A stretch of DNA of 10,781 bases from assembly GCA_012798155.1 (NCBI GenBank), contig JAAZNR010000910.1:1-10781 (forward strand), read 5' to 3'. The translations under genes were made by a program, and so were the position numbers. The stretch comes from Thermogutta sp. (GTDB lineage Bacteria; Planctomycetota; Planctomycetia; Pirellulales; Thermoguttaceae). Under the pieces are notes generated by a model. The model did not search any database. It saw only the letters and a program-made list of their open reading frames with translations, and had not been told where the DNA came from. Position 1 is the first letter of the stretch. Every line of letters starts with the position of its first letter. Positions 6,156 to 10,781 of the stretch are shown in pieces.

Positions 6156-6223
6156 GCGCGTTGCGTATTACGTTTTCGCTCTGCGTAAGTTTCACGAGCC
6201 GCCGGGGCAAGCCGGTGGTGGAA
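6156..6223 (+). repeat. Family C repeat, plus copy
   Basis: Reads GCGCGTTGCGTATTACGTTT ... AGTTTCACGAGCCGCCGGGG then CAAGCCGGTGGTGGAA. It is the inverted counterpart of 3998-4066. The hairpin is imperfect here (CCGCCGG / CCGGTGG). The two copies flank the Hsp70 gene in opposite orientation. Confidence 0.7.
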
Positions 6224-6263
6224 CCCAACCTGAGCCGCCGGCCCGGTTCGCACGCAAATAACC

Positions 6264-6284
6264 CCTGCTACAACCTGCTACAAT
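6264..6284 (+). promoter_or_regulatory. Perfect 10-bp tandem repeat ending in a -10-like TACAAT
   Basis: CCTGCTACAA occurs twice in a row (6264-6283) and the next base completes TACAAT (6279-6284), five of six matches to the -10 consensus. No good -35 lies at 16-18 nt, so an activator or an alternative sigma factor may be needed. It is about 115 bp upstream of the FxsA start and could drive fxsA-nadA. Confidence 0.35.
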
Positions 6285-6399
6285 AAGGGGCGGTTGCCGG
6301 CGAGCTTTTGCGTCGTCGCGGTGACCGGTGGTGAAAGGGCACGGCGGCGACCCGCGGCGCGGAAGTCGTCCCTGCCCCCGTGATCGCGAAGAGGCGCGC

Positions 6400-6897
6400 G
6401 TGCCGGTGATCCGCATTTTGGCCCTGCTCTTGATCGTCCCCTTCGTGGAGCTGGTCCTGCTCCTCTGGCTGGCGGATCGCATCGGCTGGTTGGCGACGGT
6501 GGGAATCATCGTGGGCACCGCGCTGTTGGGGGCGTTCGAGCTGCGCCGCGAGGGCCTCCGTTGTTGGCGGCGTTTCGAGGAAACCGTCCACCGCGGCGAG
6601 TTGCCCGCCGAGCCGCTTCTCGATGCCTTGCTGATCCTCATCGCCGGGGCGCTCTTGCTGACGCCGGGAGTGATTACCGATATGGTGGGGTTTGCGCTGC
6701 TTTTCCCACCCGGCCGGGCGTGGATTCGGGCCTATCTCCGCCGTCGCCTGGCCCGGTATTTGCACGTCCCGGCGGACGGAATGTCCTTTTCCTCCGCCGA
6801 GCCGTTCGACCCGTTCCACGCCGGCCCGGACGGCCCGGGGCGGCGATCGGGTGCCCAAGACCATGTGATCGACGTAGAATTCAAACATACGGACTGA
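6400..6897 (+). CDS. fxsA: FxsA-family cytoplasmic membrane protein
   Basis: 165 residues from GTG at 6400. FxsA proteins are small inner-membrane proteins; E. coli FxsA, when overproduced, relieves phage T7 exclusion by the F plasmid, but the cellular role is unclear. Hydrophobic segments are at about 5-25 (ILALLLIVPFVELVLLLWLA), 30-46 (WLATVGIIVGTALLGAF) and 73-100 (LLDALLILIAGALLLTPGVI onward). FELRREGL and LLLTPGVITD are typical family motifs. The tail is polar, ending DHVIDVEFKHTD. The start is chosen because GAAGAGG lies 5 nt upstream and the first membrane segment follows at once; GTG at 6328 would add 24 basic, hydrophilic residues and is less likely. nadA begins 81 bp later on the same strand. 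Confidence 0.85.
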   Translation: MPVIRILALLLIVPFVELVLLLWLADRIGWLATVGIIVGTALLGAFELRREGLRCWRRFEETVHRGELPAEPLLDALLILIAGALLLTPGVITDMVGFALLFPPGRAWIRAYLRRRLARYLHVPADGMSFSSAEPFDPFHAGPDGPGRRSGAQDHVIDVEFKHTD

Positions 6898-6978
6898 GCC
6901 GCCGCGCCCGTCCCACCGGCGGACGCGCCGCGAGTTCCCGCCTCATGACGATCGATCCCGAATCCGCGAGGGCATGTC

Positions 6979-8124
6979 ATGTCAACGCCCGTCATTGAAG
7001 AAGCGCATCCTTTTATCCCTTACCGCCAATTGTCGGCCGAGGAGCTGACCGCCCGCATCCGGCGCGTGAAGCACGAACTGGGCGAACGCCTGCTGATCCT
7101 GGGCCATCACTATCAGCGCGACGAAGTGGTGGAACTGGCGGACTTGCGGGGCGACAGCTACCGCCTCAGCGCCCTGGCGGCCGCCGACGAGACGTGCCGC
7201 GCGATCGTCTTTTGCGGCGTGCACTTCATGGCCGAGACGGCGGACATCCTCGCCAATCGACCCGAACGACTGGCCCGGCGGGACGGCGAATTCATCCCCG
7301 TCGTCTTGCCGGACCTTGCCGCCGGCTGCTCCATGGCCGACATGGCCGAGATCGACCAGGTCGAGGATTGTTGGCGCCAATTGTCGGAAGTCACGTCGCC
7401 GGAAAAGATCGTGCCGGTGACCTACGTCAACTCCTCGGCGGCGATCAAGGCCTTTTGCGGGCGGCACGGGGGCATCGTCTGCACGTCCGCCAATGCCGAC
7501 GCGGCCTTGCACTGGGCCTTGGCCCGCGGCGAGAAGGTCCTCTTCCTGCCCGATCAGCACCTGGGACGGAACACGGCCTTGAGGATGGGCATTCCCCTGG
7601 ATGAAATGCAGGTCTGGGACCCGCATGAGCCGGAATGGGGCGGCGGCGACCCGGATGCCCTGGGCCGCGCCAGGATCGTCCTCTGGAAGGGCCATTGCAG
7701 CGTCCATCAGATGTTCCTGCCGGAACATGTGGACTACTTCCGGCGGCAATACCCCGGCATCAAGATCCTCGTCCACCCCGAGTGCATGATGGAGGTCGTG
7801 GCCCAGGCGGACGAGGTGGGATCGACGGGCAAGATCATCCGGCTGGTCAAGGAGGCCGCCCCGGGGACCCGCTGGGCCGTCGGCACGGAATTGCACCTGG
7901 TCCATCGCCTGAAAAAAGAGCACCCCGAACAGGAAATCTACTTCCTCTCGCCCGTCGTCTGCATGTGCGCCACGATGTACCGCATCGACCTGCCGCACCT
8001 GTGTTGGGCGCTGGAGAACCTGGCCTCGGGCAGGCCGGTGAACGTGATTCGGGTGGACGAGGCCGCGGCCGCCGACGCACTGGTGGCCCTGGAACGGATG
8101 CTGGAACTTCCCGGCGGCGGGTGA
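6979..8124 (+). CDS. nadA: Quinolinate synthase
   Basis: 381 residues. It condenses iminoaspartate (made by NadB) with dihydroxyacetone phosphate to quinolinate, in the first stage of NAD synthesis, using an oxygen-sensitive 4Fe-4S cluster bound by three cysteines. The candidate ligands are C117 (LAAGCSMADM), C240 (WKGHCSVHQMF) and C330 (VVCMCATMYR). HPEC (266-269) and LGHHYQRDEV (41-50) are other family motifs; the latter begins the first of the three pseudo-repeated domains. GFMAETADIL-like sequence (HFMAETADIL, 82-91) is also characteristic. The start ATG at 6979 has GAGGG about 6 nt upstream; an out-of-frame ATG at 6974 is ignored. C328, two residues before C330, forms a CxC not strictly required by the family. 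nadB and nadC are not in the window, so only fxsA is adjacent. Confidence 0.96.
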   Translation: MSTPVIEEAHPFIPYRQLSAEELTARIRRVKHELGERLLILGHHYQRDEVVELADLRGDSYRLSALAAADETCRAIVFCGVHFMAETADILANRPERLARRDGEFIPVVLPDLAAGCSMADMAEIDQVEDCWRQLSEVTSPEKIVPVTYVNSSAAIKAFCGRHGGIVCTSANADAALHWALARGEKVLFLPDQHLGRNTALRMGIPLDEMQVWDPHEPEWGGGDPDALGRARIVLWKGHCSVHQMFLPEHVDYFRRQYPGIKILVHPECMMEVVAQADEVGSTGKIIRLVKEAAPGTRWAVGTELHLVHRLKKEHPEQEIYFLSPVVCMCATMYRIDLPHLCWALENLASGRPVNVIRVDEAAAADALVALERMLELPGGG

Positions 8125-8183
8125 GGGCCGAGCCGTCGCGGCCGCTGATTTTGCGTGCATGATGTTGGAGTTGCGTTGATCTC

Positions 8184-8262
8184 GGCCACGACGGAGCGCG
8201 TCCCTCCGGGGGCGGCGCGATGCGGCTGGGTGGCTGGGGTCGTAGCAGAGCGAAGCCCCCAG
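8184..8262 (+). repeat. Decayed family D hairpin plus family A repeat (copy 5)
   Basis: GGCCACGACGGAGCGCG (8184-8200) is followed, after a short GC-rich stretch, by a full family A copy at 8228-8262 and then TCGCATG, also found next to A at 1936-2008. With the flank, GTGGCTGGGG pairs with CCCCAGTCGC (10 contiguous pairs, two G-U in plus-strand RNA). It sits between the convergent nadA and anti-sigma genes and is the only repeat in that 213-bp gap. Confidence 0.75.
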
Positions 8263-8337
8263 TCGCATGTCTTCGCGGCGCGTCGCTCCCGGGACGGCGA
8301 TTGGGCGCGATGTTCTCCCGGATTAAGGGGATGCGGT

Positions 8338-8748
8338 TCAGCGACGGGGCCGCAATCGCCCGACGCTCGATTCGTAATACCGCCGCCGCCGCGACTCTCC
8401 CGCCGGATCGGCCTTTTCGTTTCGGGCCTGCAAATCGCGCAAATTGGCCTGGCAGAAGCGGCAACCCACGGCGTGCAGATGGATTTCCATATACCGTCGG
8501 GCGGCCTCGTCGAGCGTGCCCAGCAGGTAGGCCGCCCACTCGCGGCGGTCGGGGCAGCTCGCCCGGCGACGCCGCCAAATCTCGCTCAGGGTGTGGACGC
8601 CGGAGTCGCGCCGGGCATTGATCGCCGACAATTGCTCCAGCAAGGCGGGATCGCGACGAAGCCGCTTTTCGATCTCGGCCATTTCCTCGGCGGGCAAGGC
8701 CTCGTCCAGGTAGGCTTCCAGGTCGGGTTGTCGCAAGGTTCGTTTCAT
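8338..8748 (-). CDS. Small soluble zinc-finger anti-sigma factor candidate
   Basis: 136 residues, with no membrane segment or signal peptide. Residues about 65-99 carry C65, H92, C96 and C99, the C-x(26)-H-x(3)-C-x(2)-C spacing of ZAS anti-sigma domains (ASCPDRREWAAYLLGTLDEA, then HLHAVGCRFCQANL). Residues 8-42 (PDLEAYLDEALPAEEMAEIE, then RLRRDPALL) resemble a second, zinc-free anti-sigma-type helical module, so the protein may hold two such modules in series. The C-terminus is very arginine-rich. The ATG at 8748 lies 37 bp after the stop of the ECF-like sigma gene on the same strand, the typical sigma/anti-sigma order. Lacking a membrane anchor, it would sense a cytoplasmic signal, perhaps redox or metal through its cysteines; that is inference. 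Confidence 0.75.
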   Translation of the reverse strand: MKRTLRQPDLEAYLDEALPAEEMAEIEKRLRRDPALLEQLSAINARRDSGVHTLSEIWRRRRASCPDRREWAAYLLGTLDEAARRYMEIHLHAVGCRFCQANLRDLQARNEKADPAGESRRRRYYESSVGRLRPRR

Positions 8749-8785
8749 GGCCGATCGCCGAGGTCGCGGGTCGTCGGGCGAAGGG

Positions 8786-9430
8786 TCAATCCGCCGCGTG
8801 CAGTTCGGGAAACAGCTCTTCCGGCAGGTTTTGGCGGCGGATCGCCGCCCGCAGCCGATTCAGGAAATCGAACTTCCAGTTGGCCACCTTCTGTTCGTCC
8901 ACGCCCAATAGTTGGGCCGTTTCGTTGTTGGGCCGACCGCGGAGGAACAGCAGCTCCAGGCAGGCCGCGCGGAGCCATTCGCCGCCTTGTTTGAGCCGGG
9001 TCATCTGCTCCTGCACGGCGGCGGCCAGGGCCTCCTCCTCGATGCCGCGGCGCTCGCGGCTGCCCATCACGGTGCTGGGACCCCGGCCGGCCCCCGGCGG
9101 CTCCCACGGCGAACTGTTCGAGCCTAGCCCGGACAGCGGCACGGCCGGGCGACGCCCCACGCGGCGGAGGTGGTCCGTCAGCTTGTGGGCGGCGATGGAA
9201 AACAGCCAGCTCTCCAGGGAGCGCTTGCCGTCGTAGTTGGGCAAGCTGTTGAGAAAGCCCAAAAAGGACTCTTGCACGAGGTCCTCGGCGGTCATGCGGT
9301 CGCCCACCCGCGACTCGACGAAGGCCAGCAGCCGGCCTTCGTAGCGCCGGATCAGCTCGGCCCAGGCGTCGGCGTCGCCTTCGCGAATGCGTCGAATGAG
9401 CAGCGGTTCATCCCGAGCGGCCGCGGTCAT
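8786..9430 (-). CDS. ECF-like sigma-70 family sigma factor
   Basis: 214 residues from ATG at 9430. Region 2 spans about 20-94 (DAWAELIRRYEGRLLAFVES, GDRMTAEDLVQESFLGFLNS, SLESWLFSIAAHKLTDHLRR). Region 4 is about 160-205 (ACLELLFLRGRPNNETAQLL, GVDEQKVANWKFDFLNRL). The helix-turn-helix is atypical: the usual GxSyxEIA is replaced by GRPNNETAQLLGVDEQKVAN. The linker between regions 2 and 4 is long, about 60 residues and rich in Pro, Gly and Ser at first. The frame is open upstream to 9790, but that part translates repeats. GGGGG 5 nt before the 9430 ATG and the family's start just before region 2 decide the start. It pairs with the zinc-finger gene 37 bp downstream. Confidence 0.88.
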   Translation of the reverse strand: MTAAARDEPLLIRRIREGDADAWAELIRRYEGRLLAFVESRVGDRMTAEDLVQESFLGFLNSLPNYDGKRSLESWLFSIAAHKLTDHLRRVGRRPAVPLSGLGSNSSPWEPPGAGRGPSTVMGSRERRGIEEEALAAAVQEQMTRLKQGGEWLRAACLELLFLRGRPNNETAQLLGVDEQKVANWKFDFLNRLRAAIRRQNLPEELFPELHAAD

Positions 9431-9767
9431 GTAGACCCCCTCGAATCCCGATCCGGCAGGCATTTGGCGCCCTGCGATGGGAGCGGATCGCCGCCTCCCC
9501 TTTTTCTTCATTGTGACCGGAAAGGGCTTGCGATTCCACGGCCGCTTCGGGGAGATGCCCGGCCGGGGAAACATCGGGGCGGCTGGGGTCGGAGCGGCCG
9601 GGTGACCGGGGTCGCATGGGTGCCACGGCCGGCTTGTCCGGCAGTGCGGGCGGCTCCCAATCGCGGTTGTCTTAAACCGCTTGACACGTTGCGAAGCCTG
9701 CCGGGCGCATGCGCGGGTTAGACGCAACCTTCCAGAAAACACCCCTGTGCCGCTACACCGTGTGCCA
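9431..9767. other. Gap between hicA and the second sigma gene
   Basis: No gene is supported. It contains the G-rich module and family B repeat at 9568-9647. On the plus strand, TTGACA at 9681-9686 has no -10 partner at 16-18 nt and no plus-strand gene follows. No convincing minus-strand promoter for the sigma gene was found. Confidence 0.6.
9568..9647 (+). repeat. G-rich module plus family B repeat (left flank of hicBA)
   Basis: GGCCGGGGAAACATCGGGG (from 9571) is a copy of the array unit found at 2051-2171. It leads into GGCTGGGGTC and then the 57-bp block 9591-9647, which is identical to 10690-10746 except for one base (G to A in the GTGCC/GTACC part). Compared with 1936-2008, the inner part of family A is missing, so this looks like an A+B element with an internal deletion. 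Confidence 0.8.
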
Positions 9768-9992
9768 TTACAGGAGTTTCGCCAACTCATCGCCGCTCAT
9801 CTCGCAGTCGCGCAAAATCTTTGACATCAATCCCGGGCCGATGGTTTCTCCACGGTGAACGGGAACCACGGTGCGCCGTCCGTCGGGGTGCTGCAACAGG
9901 TGATGACTGCCTTTGACACGGGCGACTTCAAAACCGGCCTTGCGCAAGGCAGCGATGAGATCTGCTCCTTTGGCGCGCGGCAGCTTGGTCAT
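9768..9992 (-). CDS. hicA: HicA-family toxin (mRNA interferase)
   Basis: 74 residues, full length for the family. HicA toxins have a double-stranded-RNA-binding-like fold and cleave mRNA, blocking translation until HicB neutralises them. Motifs seen: LIAALRKAGFEVARVKGSHH (12-31), with the likely catalytic H30 in GSHH, then PDGRRTVVPVHRGETIGPGL and SKILRD. The ATG overlaps the hicB stop in an ATGA of 4 nt, so the two are translationally coupled. Hand count of third codon positions gives 51 of 75 G or C, below the 52 of 60 counted at the start of ilvC. The stop is TAA. Lower GC and flanking direct repeats suggest transfer. Confidence 0.93.
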   Translation of the reverse strand: MTKLPRAKGADLIAALRKAGFEVARVKGSHHLLQHPDGRRTVVPVHRGETIGPGLMSKILRDCEMSGDELAKLL

Positions 9993-10210
9993 GCGTCAAC
10001 CCAAACCCGTTGAACGCCGATGAATTCCGGGGGTGAGACGGTTTTCCCTTCAACTTCCAGGCACAATTCAATGGCTTCTCGAATACGTTTCATCAAGGTG
10101 TCCAACGACCTGGCTTGGGTATGGCAGCCGCGGAGTTCAGGGACGCTGGCCACATAGTAGCCTTCCGCGTCGCGTTCAATGATCACGCTAAAGGCTCTTG
10201 GCATTTTCAT
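9989..10210 (-). CDS. hicB: HicB-family antitoxin (short form)
   Basis: 73 residues from ATG at 10210. It has the HicB partial RNase-H fold: FSVIIERDAEGYYVASVPEL, RGCHTQARSLDTLMKRIREA, IELCLEVEGK. It ends soon after at VWVDA, so no helix-turn-helix or ribbon-helix-helix DNA-binding domain is present. Autoregulation would need another route. The start is chosen because GGAG lies 9 nt upstream and the protein then begins as other family members do; ATG at 10225 (adds MEHKP) is the alternative and has no clear ribosome site. The frame is also open upstream to 10582, but that part does not resemble any domain I know. About 43 of 74 third positions are G or C, much below the host genes. hicB precedes hicA here, the less classical but common order. 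Confidence 0.9.
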   Translation of the reverse strand: MKMPRAFSVIIERDAEGYYVASVPELRGCHTQARSLDTLMKRIREAIELCLEVEGKTVSPPEFIGVQRVWVDA

Positions 10211-10689
10211 GGGTTTGTGCTCCATTCGCTCGATGCGATGGCAAGGGCTGCTCCCCGCGATTCGGCTCGCCGGGGGCGGCCTCGCCGTGCCTCCCGCATT
10301 GGTAGCCTGCGCCACAGGGCCGCCATTCGATGCAGCGCCCTTGTTCGGCGCGGCTCTGCTTGCAACAACCCGCCGCCGCAAGGGAGGCTTGTAAGCAAGT
10401 CGAATTGGCATGAGAAACCCGGCCGCCGCAAACCGGCCGAATGCCGTCACGCCGAGCGGGGTCGCGTCCGGCTCCTGCCTCACTTTACCCTTCACGAAAT
10501 CGTCGATCAATCCGAGGGGAAAAGCGGAAAAGCGAGCAATGAGGACGCGGCGAATCCCGCCCGTGTGACCACAAGCAACCATCCCAACCGGTTTTGAAGG
10601 CGGTAAAGCTGCTCACATCGAGTGCCCTGGCACATCCGCCCGACCTGCCCTGTGTCACGAATTCGAGGGGTCGGGGATTATCCGGGGCC
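10211..10689. other. Upstream of hicB: no gene recognised
   Basis: About 480 bp with no supported coding region. The minus frame that contains hicB remains open to 10582; its extra residues (for example LIDDFVKGKVRQEPDATPLG) match no family I recognise and could be chance in GC-rich DNA. No clear promoter for hicB was seen. A short inverted repeat, GCTTGTAAGC, lies near 10387. Confidence 0.45.
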
Positions 10690-10781
10690 GGAGCGGCCGG
10701 GTGACCGGGGTCGCATGGGTACCACGGCCGGCTTGTCCGGCAGTGCCGGGTGGCTGGGGTCGTAGCGAAGCGAAGCCCCCA
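10690..10781 (+). repeat. Family B repeat (right flank of hicBA) plus family A copy cut by the edge
   Basis: 10690-10746 matches 9591-9647 at 56 of 57 bases in the same orientation. It is followed by a family A copy at 10748-10781 (GGGTGGCTGGGGTCGTAGCG then AAGCGAAGCCCCCA), which lacks only its last base because the window ends. Confidence 0.85.

Larger units (their letters stand above)
5907..6399. other. Divergent gap between Hsp70 and fxsA genes
   Basis: No separate gene is supported. The interval contains a minus-strand promoter candidate (6067-6095), a family C repeat (6156-6223), and a 10-bp tandem repeat with a -10-like element (6264-6284). The frame of the FxsA gene extends upstream to GTG codons at 6328 and 6331. 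Confidence 0.6.

Noticed and set aside
4323..6188. Plus-strand open frame of 621 codons opposite the Hsp70 gene
   Set aside because: Antisense shadow; the opposite strand encodes all Hsp70 motifs in order, and this translation is a His/Gly/Arg-rich chance reading.
6982..8268. Minus-strand open frame of 428 codons opposite nadA
   Set aside because: Antisense to a complete quinolinate synthase with its cysteine ligands; its start lies in a family A repeat.
10211..10582. N-terminal extension of HicB to about 197 residues
   Set aside because: The extra sequence matches no known domain, the family starts where the GGAG-preceded ATG lies, and long open frames are common by chance at this GC content.
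1662..10781. Family A repeats as insertion sequences or MITEs
   Set aside because: No transposase, no consistent target-site duplication could be seen at the ends, and the copies combine with other modules in different ways; mobilisation in trans remains possible.

Overview
The window is GC-rich bacterial chromosome. Several features point to Planctomycetota, most plausibly the Pirellulales/Thermoguttaceae side: paired ECF sigma and anti-sigma genes, an Hsp70 homologue that ends right after the substrate-binding beta domain, and above all intergenic space packed with G-rich modular repeats of the 'GGGTGGCTGGGGTCGTAGCG...' kind. The phylum call is inference from gene content and repeat style, not from a marker gene.

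Layout, left to right. (1) On the minus strand, an ECF sigma factor (750-1472, TTG start) is followed by its probable membrane-anchored anti-sigma partner (1-653, cut by the window edge). (2) An 830-bp gene-poor stretch (1473-2302) separates this divergent pair from the plus-strand genes ilvN (2303-2839) and ilvC (2942-3946), which encode the regulatory subunit of acetolactate synthase and ketol-acid reductoisomerase for branched-chain amino acid synthesis. The stretch holds hairpin repeats, an array with a period of about 20 bp and a strong G-quadruplex motif on the minus strand. (3) A convergent gap full of repeats (3947-4352) leads to an Hsp70-family gene on the minus strand (4353-5906). 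(4) A divergent gap carries a candidate promoter for each side. It is followed on the plus strand by an FxsA-family membrane protein gene (6400-6897) and nadA, quinolinate synthase (6979-8124). (5) A second minus-strand sigma/anti-sigma pair follows: an ECF-like sigma factor (8786-9430) and a small soluble zinc-finger anti-sigma candidate (8338-8748). (6) At the right is a minus-strand hicB-hicA toxin-antitoxin module (9768-10210). It is visibly less GC-rich at third codon positions and is bracketed by two 57-bp direct repeats that differ at one base.

The genes are mostly ordinary housekeeping and regulation: valine/isoleucine/leucine synthesis, NAD synthesis, protein folding, membrane, and sigma control. 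The unusual content is between them. At least eight copies of one hairpin repeat, plus three companion repeats, occupy nearly every gap between transcription units. Several copies keep stem pairing through G-U pairs in one orientation only, which suggests they act as RNA. Among the proteins, the reductoisomerase has a cofactor loop with glutamate and leucine where NADPH-dependent enzymes usually have leucine and arginine, which suggests NADH preference.

No tRNA, rRNA, CRISPR array, recognisable transposase or replication origin was found.
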